Positions 46,099-58,422 of a stretch of 64,000 nucleotides of DNA are shown in pieces (positions within the stretch are counted from its first letter, which is position 1; each line of letters begins with the position of its first letter). A program made the translations under genes and the position numbers. The stretch is from Orobanche coerulescens (Eukaryota; Streptophyta; Magnoliopsida; Lamiales; Orobanchaceae): the NCBI GenBank assembly GCA_033398695.1, contig CM065804.1:47771501-47835500 (forward strand). The letters run 5' to 3'. The notes under the pieces were generated by a model that saw only the letters and a list, made by a program, of their open reading frames with translations, was not told the origin of the DNA and searched no databases.

Positions 46099-48459
46099 GT
46101 AACACCCCCAATATATTCGGGAATATTACAGCGCCGTAAATCCTTTACATAAGGATTTACAAGGCTAAAGAATTGAACAAGCATAAAAAGGTACTAACGA
46201 ATGAAAATAACGGAATTACGAGACATCGATTACGACCAAATACGAAGCAATTACAATTGTTCAATAGAACTCAATAATACATCAACAAATCCAAATCATC
46301 ACAAATGACTTTGTACTCGAGTACTTATTGAAATAACGAATAAACAACAGATAAATAAACCCGGTCGGGACATCACTCTGCACCCTCGTCGTCATACGGT
46401 TCCGGTGGTTGTTTCCCGCTCTCTGGATCCTTAACACAAACAAAATGTTCACCCCAGAAGGGGTTAGCACAACGATGCTAGTACAAGTACCACAACATAT
46501 TATTCATATCTCACGGTGAATAATAATAACGTAAACGACAAAATACCAACGAGTCTTCTCCTACGAGAAACTCAAACATAACATACACAGATCGATAATC
46601 ACAACATGATATCAATACATACACATGGTAATTCCATCGATCCAGCGTTCCTTTGCCTAGAACCCTCGATGATCCCGTCTGACCAACACGTGGTGGAAAA
46701 ACCCGTCCGATGATCCGGTATGCGCTAGCATAGATCCCCGATGATCCGTCGGACCAACACGAGGTGGACATACAATAACGACATACATGCACGACAATAT
46801 GTATAACAACAATACGTAAAACAATTAAGGTACTTGCCTCGATTTGAAGACAATAACAACACTTCCACGGAAATGAACACTCGACGATCGTCATCCTCAA
46901 TCAATCACGTAACTAGACCAAACCTTAACAAAAGAAATAATATAGGATTTATCTCACGTCGTAAAATGTTTAACAATTGATTAACGGTCAAAAGTTCATA
47001 AGCGCAATGCCCGAATAGCTTAGCGCCGCTAAGTATTACGTGTAGCGTCGTTACGTCTGCCCGATAGCGCACGCAAACAACAAAAGCTAGCGCACGCTAA
47101 CTATGCATGGTCGGTACTTCGCGATCGGCCAGTGACTTCGTGATGGTCTAGCGTGCGTTACGTACCAAGCGTAGCGCACGCTAACTAGTACTCGATAGCG
47201 CACGTTAAGCGCATATCATAGCGTGCGCTATCTGCGCATGGCGATTCTTCTTTGGCGATGGCTATTCTTGCCATGATCGAAACAATGAAATCCTTCGTGA
47301 TAATTCATGTTACTTCCATGAATACCAAGTTCTTACTCTTATAAATGATCTCCAGGATGATATCAACTTCAAGATGCAAATATACGTATAATCATCATGA
47401 CACCATAATCCATCTTGATTACAATTCTCATGCAAAGTTGGTGATCTCCGATTGATGTATTAGATGCTACTATCATTATACATATTCAGACTTCATCTTG
47501 AGGTGAACTAACAATTCCGACTTATACGAAAGAATATTTCCTAAGATGATTCTTCCTTTAAGTTCTTATAACATCTTTTCCAAATCATGATCACAAAGAT
47601 AACATAAATCATACGGATTGTTAACTTCCGAATATTTCTCTCATCATTTGAAGTACTAGGATTCCAACTTCAAGGTTCCAACAATAATATCGTAATTGTA
47701 GACATCCCAATCTTCTAAACATGATGTTGTTGAAATAATTCACTAATGAAATTCAATATCTCGTTAACATGATCATCATATCCATTGGAAATCCAAATCT
47801 AAGACTGGTGATAGGTTGAACATACCTTAATATGACGAAATCACTGAACCACAAGGTGTAATCCGACTCCGGTTGGTTATGTGCCCCTCCAAGGTGTTAC
47901 TTCTCTTCAATGATCACTCACAAGTGATACTCAATCATTCAATGATCACTCATAAATGTTCTAAGTGTTTAGAAGGGAGATTCTTGCTCTCTGGACTCTC
48001 AAAGATGAAGTATAGACGAAGGAAATGAAAGCCCAAGCGGTTGTTGTCCCATTTATAATATTCTGCATTATTGACAAGTTAGCGCACGCTACTAAGCATC
48101 CCTTAGCGTGCGCTAATAATGGTTGACTTCAGAATTTGTCCGGGTGCGTCAGCGGGAATCTTATCCGGACCCATGTCCCGCTGGCGCATGAGCTAGCTGT
48201 CCCGCTCAATAATTGAGTCCTTAGCGCACGTTACTCATACCTGCATAGCGTGCGCTAATAATGGCCCGATAGCGCGCGTTAAGATACATTCTTAGCGTGC
48301 ACTATCACTAGGTTGCTTGAACAATTTTGCAAGTTTCTATACTTATGTACAATGATGTCAATGCACGAAATATCATACTCCGATAATCAAAACCATCAAT
48401 CCGAATAATACATGATTTGAATACATATGAAATACACCGTAATAAATCCGGATATTACA
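46099..48459 (-). mobile_element. R8 5' LTR
   Basis: The expected start tgtaacaccc next to the primer-binding site reads ttcgtaacaccc here, so the terminal t is missing. The region 46980-47270 differs from the 3' LTR mainly at cag/ctg triplets. It ends ggatattaca, followed by cgatg. Confidence 0.88.
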
Positions 48460-48464
48460 CGATG

Positions 48465-49519
48465 CCTCTCGCGTCCACAATTATAACAAGTCACCGGCGG
48501 TTTCTTACAATGCGCGCGTTCATGGCCCATAATGTTACAGTTGAAACACCTAGGAGCATTACCAGAACTCAAAGACACCGGCTCGGGTCTTTTAGATTCT
48601 CTAGCTGACCGAGAAGGTCCCATACTCGACTGATACGAGGGTCGAGGTTTAGGAATCCCAATTCCCTCACTTCCCGATGCTTCATCGGAAATCTTCTGCT
48701 TCTTCGCTACCGATACAGACTCTGTAGACATCATAGTCATTTCAAATGCTAAGGCTCGATATTGATAGTCCTTAAGGCTCGATCTTGATAGTCCTTCAGC
48801 GTTGTACACATAAAAGGGGCCATACACTGCCGAACCTGATGTTTCATACGCATATCAAAGTAACGAACCTTATCTGTCTCACTTCGCACTTAATCTCGAA
48901 CGTAACAAAGTTGTCGATTGTAAATGACTATTGCTTGAGATATCGACACATCTCGGGGCGTAGCCGAGAAAAACTCGACAATTATACATTCCTTAACAAG
49001 AGGCGGACAATACTCGGCCTCCATAGCAGTCTTGAATTCAGCCCAAGTAGCGGTACGATCACTAGGCGCTACGGCCTCCCACCAGTCTGCAGCGTCCCTG
49101 TCAAGCAGGTATTGAGCAATAGGCACTCTTCTCTCATCGGGACAAGCTATGGCATCAAATGTTCTGTCCAACTGGAAGAGCCAGTTCTCCCAACCTAACG
49201 AGTCTGAAGAACCTACAAAACAGGGCGGGTGCATTCTCATCACACCTCGTAACCACATACTAGCTCCATTATCCTCATCTGGGATCCTATCCCGATGCAT
49301 GGTCGGATTCATATGTGCCAACTGGTCAACCACCTGACGAAGGATGGTGGCGGCGCCAATGTCAGCATTTTCCCCAGTTGATTGCCTCTGCTCACGCGAT
49401 TGGTCATCTCGACTACCTGTACTGAGCTCATTGGCGCTTGACAACGAGCGAGTCGCCCTCTCATGCACCTGATTCCGATCTCTACCACGACCACGCTCTC
49501 GACCTCTACCTCTCAGCAT
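48465..49519 (-). pseudogene. R6 gag, interrupted by R8
   Basis: The start MLRGRGRERGRGRDRN (49517-49519) is related to the R7 gag start. The core includes LGWENWLFQLDRTFDAIACP, QYLLDRDAADWWEAV and CPPLVKECIIVEFFSATP. Defects are a stop after QLCYVRD (about 48893) and a 23-bp direct duplication (48751-48773, 48774-48796) that shifts the frame. Then follow KKQKISDEASGSEG and a first zinc knuckle CFNCNIMGHERAHC. The second knuckle starts CYNCGRER and is cut by R8 at its histidine; the remaining residues lie at about 38880-38901. No pol follows. Confidence 0.85.
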
Positions 49520-50097
49520 ACTAAACGGCCACCGATCAGAACAACAAAATAAATATCACATAATCAACATAGGGCAACAAACAGCAACACAATAAAGTAT
49601 TCACTCCAAATCATCACACGAGTACTCAGACTAACACTGCAATAATAGACTTAAATTCATAAGTAACTCGCACGGTTACACCAACAGAGGTGCACGACTT
49701 TTACCAAAGTAAACACAGTCAAGACCACATACATGTCATTAAAATCAGGCACTTGTCACATTCTTTAAAAATAAATTTTTTTCCCGAGGTATTTATTCAA
49801 ATGATAATATTTTAAAATTGGTGAGTTCGAAAGATTTTGCAGAAATGAAATTTTGAAAACACTTTGATTAATACCTCGACCATTTAACCAAATCCATGGA
49901 CCCATTATCAAAACTGCTCTGATTTGAAATCACTTGCACAACAATACGTTGAAATATTAAGTCCACTCTATAACCGATGCCAGCAAAATGACCTTATTAA
50001 TATCTGCCAGCACACTAATCATTACCATAGATAAGCTATCATGTCCAGGATAACGTCATAGAATAATACAATTAAATTATACTATGCCGTCACAACA
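49520..50097 (-). mobile_element. R6 leader, part next to gag
   Basis: About 580 bp of non-coding leader between gag and the R9 insertion. It resembles 55099-55987 in composition (runs like ttttcaaaat, aattttcc) and the internal region of R2. Its last five bases (caaca, 50093-50097) are the left TSD copy of R9. Confidence 0.75.
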
Positions 50098-51373
50098 TGT
50101 TGTGGGAAAATCCCTCAAAATATACCGCAAGTGCACGGTGTCAACAAGTAATAAAGTGATAAGTAAAGTATCGTTCCCTCGAGGACTAATTTCACTAAGT
50201 ACCAAAATGTAGTCAACTCACAATTTTATTTGAAGATCAATTAAATAGAATTTATATCTAAACTAATTTCAGAAAATAAATAATAGTACTAATAATAATA
50301 ATATTACTAATAAGGGAGTAGGATTATGATTTTCACCTCAAACAATCAGGAATGAAATTTATTCAATTCAATTCACTTTTATTCACTTGATTGTAAGCCA
50401 GGAATTCCTAAATTATTCTAAAGCCTTTCCCAAGGTCGATAGAAAATACTACGAATTATTAACTCGATATATCCCTATTCGAATTAGATAATTAATAGTT
50501 AAAACAGTTCGAGAATTCCCAAAATAAATAGGCTTCACAATTCCCATAAGTATATCCCTATCTCACGAAAATTATGATTCGTCTCACAAGAACTATGCCT
50601 AAATTTCATCTCCCGAATCTATAAAGACATTCAAAACAAATTTACTGTTGGCCAGACAATTAAAAAGCATTAAGAACATTAAGAAGAATCCAATTCAATA
50701 GAATAACGAGTAAATCGAAATAATAATAAATACTCAAACCGTCATGAAATCGGCTACAATCAAAACCCTACTCGAATAAATCTAGAAACTAAGATGCAGA
50801 AAAACCGTAAGGATCCGTGGTCTTATCGTCGCCCACAAATCTCCTCCTTGTGTTCTTCGCCCTAGCTATCGATCCACCTCCGAATTCCTCCTAATCGACC
50901 CCCTTGTCTTCAGCCCTTCAATGCTTATTTATATCAGTCCTAAGCCTCCAAAATGCATCCGTGTGATTAGGTCGAGAACAGGCTCCAAAACGGCCCAGAA
51001 CCGCGGAATATTCAGCAAAACCGCCCCGTGGGCGGCGGCTCACTTAATCTGTGCCGCGGGTCACGGCACTCAGCGGGAAGCCTGGGCGCAGATTTTTCCT
51101 CCTGGGCCGTGGCTCACTTCATTTGTGCCGCGGATCAGAGTACAGTTTACTCGGTGTCTGCTGGCTACCTTCGTGTGACGCGGCTCACTTGGTACGTGCC
51201 GCGGCCCCAGACCAAAAATCGCCGTTTTCGCCCGTTTTGCCTCGTTTTAGCTTCCGGACTCCAATTTCCTGCAAAACATATAAAAATAATGCATTAAAAG
51301 CTCATTTAGGCTGAATTAGGATCAAGATGGATATAAAATAATGATATAAAAGCGGATAAAAATACGCCTAACA
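50098..51373 (-). mobile_element. R9 3' LTR
   Basis: The plus-strand ends are tgttgtgggaaaatcc and acgcctaaca. The TATA box (minus tataaata) is at 50926-50933; upstream on the minus strand lie gccgcggc-type motifs at 51025-51205, some changed (gtgggcggcggc, gtgacgcggc) compared with the other LTR. Confidence 0.92.
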
Positions 51374-52959
51374 AATACCCCCAAACTTGAGCCTTTGCTT
51401 GTCCTCAAGCAAAAATTATCTATTTTAAACAAAATGCATCGTGAATAATCATGCAAGTCCATAGTGCTCGACTTAATCAATACTACCCTGAAAATCTCAA
51501 AGAATAGTACAAGTATCGTAATAACGAGTCACATCCAGGACACTGATTCCACTAAGTAACCAATTTCAGTCCTAATCAATCGTTCATGAAGAAAATCAAG
51601 CTCAAAGATTAACAAGCGTGAATTTAACCGACAGTCAATATGAAGGGTTAGATTAAACAAGCCAATTCGCCCAGTCCCACAGTCTAGTGGCAAAATTCAA
51701 GAGTTTCATTATCAAAATTATTCCTAGGACAGCATTCCCTTATGTATGATCAATAATATGATTCGAGTTAACCACTAGGTTTCGGCTCTCGGGATATTTC
51801 ATCGGGATGATCTTAGGGTGGATTTCCATTCTCATGTATCGGGGAACCGTTTGACGTAAAATACACTCATGGGGCACATGGATGCTTCTAGTTACTAAGC
51901 CCCCCTCTACAGCGGAGAAAAACTCGAATAGCAATTCCCGCATGTCAAGGTTGCTGTTTTACGCGAGAGTAAACAACGGGTCACGTGAATACCCCCGGTT
52001 ACTAGGCTTCCCATCATCGGTAATGTAATATTTCTAAATTATTAATCTATACAGGGTTGTCGTTTTACGCGAGAGTAAACAACGGGTCACGTGAATACCC
52101 CCGGTTACTAAACTCTCCATCATAGATCATGTATAATATCTCGACTTTTTGGGAGAACTGTCCGACTCTAAACTCAATTTAAGTGCCCACACGACTTATG
52201 TTACTGGACGACTAGCTAACCAAAAAGTATAACCAAACGTATAGGCGGCGATTTGAAAACACGTATGTCTCCTTTCTAATCTGCTAAGATTTCTACAAAA
52301 ACGATAAAATTTCGGACCTAAGTGAATACTCAACAGAAACAGAAATCGCTGAATGCAACTCGACCAAAAGTCAACCGTTTCTTCCAAGGGAAATCAGTAT
52401 CATAACATCAGTTTAACACATGGAAGCATGAAAAATTCACGAAAAATTCACGTTTTTGAACAAAATCATCAACAGCATGCAAGAACAATAAAGCAATCGC
52501 AATTTATAAGCAAGAAAATCAATTCCACTACACATAACATCATCAACAATAACAACTCATGTGAAAATAAAAGAGATAAGGAAAAGTGAAACTTATTCCA
52601 AATGTCTTCTTGGAAGCCAGCACATGTCTGAGTGGAAACATCGGTCAATCCATACTTCAAATAACGCTCAGCATCACGAGGGACCCCCACACTTAGTCTC
52701 TAGTCATGAGATAACAATAGACATTAAATCAAGAAAGACTATAATATGAAGAATAATAACTCATTGGGGTTATATAAAAATATTAGAGAAATAAGGGCCA
52801 ACAAGAATACACGAATCCAAACGAAATAACAAAAACAAAGAAAAAATTAATAACTAAAAATCAAATAAAAACAACTAACTAGAAATCAAGTAAAAATGAT
52901 GGGTTTCCTCCCATCAAGCGCTTTATTTTACGTCTTGAGCACGACGTGGCAAAAAGAGT
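51374..52959 (-). other. R9 internal non-coding part with direct repeats
   Basis: It starts with the polypurine tract. At 51951-52016 and 52057-52122 a 66-bp segment containing ttttacgcgagagtaaacaa, cgggtcacgtgaatac and cccccggttacta is repeated; a third, diverged unit lies near 51845-51900 (ggcacatggatgc, gttactaagcccccc). The words cacgtg and acgcgagagt are unlike the surrounding AT-rich DNA. No reading frame of note was found. Confidence 0.75.
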
Positions 52960-53592
52960 TTAACGTGGCTTTTTTCTGGGGAGATTGCCAAATGCCCCCT
53001 TCTTGCAATCTATAAGCCTCATATTCCATAGGGGAGGCTTTGGTTCATGCCCGGTTGCCATGAATAATGAGTAAGAAGAATTATGAGGACAACCAAAAAA
53101 TGATGGAAGAATATAATAATGATAAGGCATGAAAAAATAAGCAGAGTTCGAATGGGTAAATAATAAAGACTTATCATGAACAACCTCATTAGAACTCATG
53201 GTATCAGCCTCAACAGAATCAAAAGTAATAGGGTCAATCTCTCCCATTATGGATTTAGGAAAGATTATGCGCGGCACCGTTAATAAATTTTTTGGCATAA
53301 AAGTGTTCACCTTATTAGTCGAAGTTTGATGACAATTTAATGCAATTTCTTTGGAAACATCATCAATGGTAACTTCTTCTACAGGCTCATCACACTTTAT
53401 GTAATTATCGAGTGCTGGGGGATCGACCCTAAAACTTAGCATGTCTTTCATCTCAACCTCCCCCTCAACTTCACTACTAAATATATGAGCTGGAAAATAA
53501 CCATAGTGAATCTCAAGACCACGACTTGCACATTGTCGCTCAAAAAGGGTACTATCAGGATTTTTGAGAACGTCTATACATTGTTCAAGCAT
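52960..53592 (-). CDS. R9 hypothetical protein, 210 codons
   Basis: This uninterrupted frame starts MLEQCIDVLKNPDSTLFERQ, about 220 bp downstream of the primer-binding site, and ends GAFGNLPRKKPR. It is acidic in the middle (FSSEVEGEVEMKDML) with a basic tail. I see no gag core, zinc knuckle, protease or polymerase motif. It is the only sizeable frame in R9 and is open although most frames nearby are broken, so it may be expressed or only young. Its position fits a gag-replacing leader ORF; function unknown. Confidence 0.5.
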   Translation of the reverse strand: MLEQCIDVLKNPDSTLFERQCASRGLEIHYGYFPAHIFSSEVEGEVEMKDMLSFRVDPPALDNYIKCDEPVEEVTIDDVSKEIALNCHQTSTNKVNTFMPKNLLTVPRIIFPKSIMGEIDPITFDSVEADTMSSNEVVHDKSLLFTHSNSAYFFMPYHYYILPSFFGCPHNSSYSLFMATGHEPKPPLWNMRLIDCKKGAFGNLPRKKPR

Positions 53593-53815
53593 GGTCTTTT
53601 ATTTTGGGGAGAAATTTGTTGACCTATTTGGCAAATTATTAAGAACATCGAAATTTATGAAATGCCAAGGGCCACGATACTCAATGGAAAACATAATGAA
53701 AAAAAATAAAAAAATAAAAATATAGAGACTAACAAGAAAAACTTCAAATTAAAATTAGAGTCGCTTGGTATTGATATTAGCGAAAAATCAATCCCCGGCA
53801 ACGGCGCCAAAAACT

Positions 53816-55093
53816 TGTTGTGGGAAAATCCCTCACAATATACCGTAAGTGCACGGTGTCAACAAGTAATAAAGTGATAAGTAAAGTATCGTTCCCTCGA
53901 GGACTAATTTCACTAAGTACCAAAATGTAGTCAACTCACAATTTTATTTGAAGATCAATTAAATAGAATTTATATCTAAACTAATTTCAGAAAATAAATA
54001 ATAGTAATAATAATAATAATATTACTGATAAGGGAGTAGGATTATGATTTTCACCTCAAACAATCAGGAATGAAATTTATTCAATTCAATTCACTTTTAT
54101 TCACTTGATTGTAAGCCAGGAATTCCTAAATTATTCTAAAGCCTTTCCCAAGGTCGATAGAAAATACTACGAATTATTAACTCGATATATCCCTATTTGA
54201 ATTAGATAATTAATAGCTAAAACAGTTCGAGAATTCCCAAAATAAATAGGCTTCACAATTCCCATAAGTATATCCCTATCTCACGAAAATTATGATTCGT
54301 CTCACAAGAACTATGCCTAAATTTCATCTCCCGAATCTATAAAGACATTCAAAACAAATTAACTGTTGGCCAGACAATTAAAAAGCATTAAGAACAGTAA
54401 GAAGAATCCAATTCAATAGAATAACGAGTAAATCGAAATAATAATAAATACTCAAACCGTCATGAAATCGGCTACAATCAAAACCCTATTCGAATAAATC
54501 TAGAAACTAAGATGCAGAAAAACCGTAAGGATCCGTGGTCTTGTCGTCGCCCACAAATCTCCTCCTTGTGTTCTTCGCCCTAGCTATCGATCCACCTCCG
54601 AATTCCTCCTAATCGATCCCCCCTTGTCTTCAGCCCTTCAATGCTTATTTATATCAGTCCTAAGCCTCCAAAACGCGTCCGTGTGATTAGGTCGAGAACA
54701 GACTCCAAAACGGCCCAGAACCGCGGAATATTCAGCAAAACCACCCCGTGGGCCGCGGCTCACTTAATCTGTGCCGCGGCTCACGGCACTCAGCGGGAAG
54801 CTTGGGCGCAGATTTTTCCTCCTGGGCCGCGGATCACTTCATCTGTGCCGCGGATCAGAGTACAGTTTACTCGGTGTCTGCTGGCTACCTTCGTGTGCCG
54901 CGGCTCACTTGGTACGTGCCGCGGCCCCAGACCAAAAATCGCCGTTTTCGCCCGTTTTTCCTCGTTTTAGCTTCCGGACTCCAATTTCCTGCAAAACATA
55001 TAAAAATAATACATTAAAAGCTCATTTACGCTGAATTAGGCTCAAGATGGATATAAAATAATGATATAAAAGCGCATAAAAATACGCCTAACA
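53816..55093 (-). mobile_element. R9 5' LTR
   Basis: It has the same ends as the 3' LTR. The array at 54745-54925 has clean gtgccgcggctcac copies; tgtgccgcggctcacgg is identical to a word in the R6 LTR. The TATA box lies near 54646-54653. The TSD caaca follows at 55094-55098. Confidence 0.92.
54745..54925. repeat. Palindrome array gtgccgcggctcac in the R9 LTR
   Basis: About six near-copies of ccgcgg within gccgcggctcac or gccgcggatca occur in 180 bp, directly upstream (minus strand) of the TATA box. The copy in the 3' LTR is at 51025-51205. The core word is shared with R6. Confidence 0.88.
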
Positions 55094-55098
55094 CAACA

Positions 55099-55987
55099 CT
55101 CAAACACATAACATTTAAATTCCGAAAATTAGAGTCGTTTTGCAAAACATAAATTTTCCAAAAATCCTTTCGATCGTAATAAAAATGAGGGTAGTATTTT
55201 GCAATGTCCGAAGTATTTTAAAACACATTTTCCAAATACTGATTGATGGTGCTATTTGAAAATACATGACCAACTTGTCACAATTCAACCGATTTCAAAA
55301 TCCACACAAACCGTTGTTTAACCGTACCATCAAAATATTTTCAAAAAAATTTGATTTCCACAAAAATGCTCAAACCAGTAGAGTCTTTTAGGAAAAACAT
55401 TTTCAAACCTACCCACAGCGGGCATATTTACAACAATTCATGTGGGTAACCGGGCATGAACCAAACGGCAAATGGGGTCACCAATTCAATCAAATGCATC
55501 TCATGTGCATCAAGTTAAACATACAACGAAACCATCTATCTGATTATCTCACAAACTCTACCGTCGGTACCTTCTTTTCGGAACGATCAAAAGTTTACAA
55601 CTTTCACATTATACCACCCCACACGGTGGTTCAACGTCAAAACGTCAATACGTCCAGTTCAATACACATACAGTGTATCACAAGTATCAAATACAAACTC
55701 CATTACACAGCACCGTGCAAATAAAAACATGCACCACAAATATCACACATATCATGAACACAGATATTATGCATAAAAGAGGAGACTTACGTCTACAGGC
55801 CGCACAGAGATGACGGTCGCCCACGATACTAATCTCATCCGACAACATAACCAACACATTGTGACTACGCACAACTCAACTTGTCACCCGACATCTCGAA
55901 TGACAAAACTACACAATACTCGACAAATCACGACTCGAATTGACCCGAAAGCCTAGGTTTCCACAACCTAAGCTCCGATACCATAAA
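55099..55987 (-). mobile_element. R6 leader, part next to the 5' LTR
   Basis: This non-coding leader has the primer-binding site (minus tggtatcggagcttagg) at about 55964-55983, a few bases from the LTR. Open frames of 60-94 codons occur but resemble no known protein and overlap the leader on both strands; I do not call them genes. Confidence 0.75.
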
Positions 55988-58422
55988 TGTAACACCCCCA
56001 AAACCGTATGGGAATGTTAGACGCCTTGACCCTTTCCACAAGGATCTACCAGGCTAAACATCCATAAACAACCAAATGCTTGCCCGGCCAGGGTCAAACA
56101 ACATAATAATACAGACCGTTAAGGTCACTTACACATAAACACACAGACCGATGAGGTCACACAACTCCATTAACAGAACTGACTAAACAACATTACCCAC
56201 ACAGGGGTCGAAACACAATACATCGGAAGACTGAAACAACTCTAACAATACAACCAAACTCTACCAACTCTCGACTCTTGATTACTATCGCAGCTCGTCA
56301 TCCTCTTGTGCCAATCTTATGATCACGCCCGAACCCGCATGTACACAGGCCTTGAGCAGGACATCCACCCCCCGATTACTCGGGGGTTAGTAAAACTCCA
56401 CTGTTTTACTAGTGCAAGTATAATACGATAAGAAATGCAACAAGTAAATAGCAACTACGAATTTAATACGTAAATCAATTATCAAAATGTTCCTGAGAAG
56501 TTTTAGAATTTCGAACTCAAGTAAGAGATATTTGAAAAGGAACACATCATCTCGGGGATTTTTAAAGCAGAAATCCTATTGGACCTCGAGTCCCAATTTA
56601 CAAAACCTTTTCGTAAACATTAGGGCCTTAGCCTGATTCTCGTTTCCAAACACACTGGATAATATATCATTATGAGTCCGAGATCCATATTTAAAATGTT
56701 ATCCAAACAATTACTGCTACACGATCATTGTTCGTACACATCATGTACCGAACTTCGGTGGCCTCAACCGACCCTACCCGGCCACAAACATCATTCGTAC
56801 ACATCATGTACCGAACTCCAGAGGTCTCGTCAGACCCTACCTGGATCACACACCTTGTTCGTACACATCATGTACCGAACTCCAGAGCCCTCGTCAGACC
56901 CTACCTGGATCACACACCTTGTTCGTACACATCATGTACCCAACTCCAGAGGCCTCGTCAGACCCTACCTGGAACACACGCACACACATCGACACGACAC
57001 AACTCATAATCATCAAATGTCAAGCCATTCCACATTACACCGAAATGCACAATCAAGTATGTAAACCAAAACAACACAAATATCATGATCATCACAACGA
57101 CTCAACAATGACCAACCACGCCCGACACAAACTTAGATGATTTGCACATCCAACACGATTCCACGATGTTAACTAAGTGAAGGTATTATCGTTACCATCA
57201 ATTGTTCGTAATAATCAATTCATACGAAGCATATACACGAAAGTAAACCAATGCATCACAACCATAATACGACGTCCCTATTCACAAGACACAATTCTTA
57301 TAGTAAAATACTTGCCTTAATAACCGCTACCGAATACTCCGAAGAACACGGTTCGACCGGGAAGCTCGGACCCCAAAGAAGACAACGAACGAAAGGGTTC
57401 CGACTCGAATTCTTCACAAGAATTTCGTCCCTAAGTCATACCAATGATAAATCAACAATCGTACGATGGATAATAATCATACAACGCCCAATCCCCCCTC
57501 TAAGACCTTTTGTCGGACACCTTCAAGGCGTTGACTAAGAACTCGACCAAAACAACGAATCAAAACGATCCAACTATGGAATAACAAGGGAAATGATAGA
57601 ATACATCTAAATAATCATCAATACATCACAAATCTAAGTTATTACGATTAAATCGGACAAAACAAACAAAAACCCCCAATTCACCCAAAAGTAGGGTTTC
57701 AAGAATTTACCTTGGATTAATGATGAAGAACAATTGTTGGTGTTATTAATCCACACCAAGAACTTGAAGAATATGAAGTTCTCTGGGATTGATGATGCAA
57801 AAATGCCCAAAAATCGCCCACAAGATCGCCCAAGAGGAGGAGGAATGAAGGAAGAGATGAAATGAGCATTCATCTCACAAAATCCGCATAAATAGGCTGA
57901 TCTGCACTGTGTGCCGCGGCCCAGCCTAAGTGTGCCGCAGCACAGGGCCGAATCTTCCCCCAGTGATCGGCAGCGTGCCGCGGCCCGGACGAGTGTGCCG
58001 CAGCAGTGACTCAGCAGTGTGCCGCGGCCCTGCCGGCATGTGCCGCGGCTCACGGTACAGGCTGCTCGGCCAAAACTGGAAAATGAGTGTCTCAGCTATT
58101 TCGACCATAACTCTCTCATCCGGAGTCCGATTGACTCACCGTTTGAACCATTGGAAAGCTAACTTGATGCTCTATAATATTGAAAAGATTCAAAATCTTT
58201 GAAGTTTCCAAGAATTTATGGTGATTTTACAAAGTCGAACTCATACTTGGAAAAGTCGTTTAATAACACTGAACTCAGGAAAACGACACCGAAATGAACT
58301 CGGATGACAAAAAGTTTAGAATTAATCATTCTCGGAATGACGAAACGGTCACAATAGAGTTGCTAAGATGGACTTCCACCAAAAACAGAAAATTACCGGA
58401 AATCGAAATCGCGGATATTACA
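55988..58422 (-). mobile_element. R6 5' LTR
   Basis: It starts tgtaacacccccaaa and ends gcggatattaca. It contains the four-unit tandem repeat (56730-56985) and a shorter gccgcggc array (57908-58065). Followed by tgggg. It differs from the 3' LTR by the missing 104-bp array segment and scattered substitutions, including cag/ctg to cgg/ccg changes near 56325-56345. Confidence 0.93.

Larger units (their letters stand above)
38902..48459 (-). mobile_element. R8: sister copy of R7, heavily degraded
   Basis: R8 is about 9.6 kb with LTRs 38902-41263 and 46099-48459 and TSD cgatg (38897-38901, 48460-48464). The gene order equals that of R7 on the opposite strand. Its gag and pol are broken into many short frames, and numerous small losses affect cag/ctg triplets. 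It inserted into the gag zinc knuckle of R6. Confidence 0.92.
50098..55093 (-). mobile_element. R9: non-autonomous Gypsy-type element (LARD-like)
   Basis: The LTRs 50098-51373 and 53816-55093 (about 1.28 kb) are nearly identical, with TSD caaca on both sides. The primer-binding site (minus tggcgccgttgccgggga, next to 53815) is complementary to a tRNA-Asp 3' end as in Athila/Tat elements; the polypurine tract reads tttgggggtatt on the minus strand. The internal 2.4 kb has one 210-codon frame and no gag or pol. It is therefore a helper-dependent element, apparently moved recently. Confidence 0.9.
26074..58422 (-). mobile_element. R6: chromovirus-like element with gag only
   Basis: The TSD is tgggg on both sides (26069-26073 and 58423-58427). 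Subtracting R7, R8 and R9 leaves about 8.1 kb: 3' LTR 26074-26176 plus 35828-38257, internal 38258-38901 plus 48465-50097 plus 55099-55987, and 5' LTR 55988-58422. The primer-binding site (minus tggtatcggagcttagg) lies left of 55988. Gag resembles that of R7, but no pol follows: after the second zinc knuckle the frame stops and a 3' end follows. R6 is best described as a gag-only, helper-dependent relative of the R7 lineage. Confidence 0.88.

Noticed and set aside
50921..51314. Frames of 85-109 codons here and at 54641-55034
   Set aside because: They overlap the R9 LTR promoter and palindrome array in three shifted frames, without domains.
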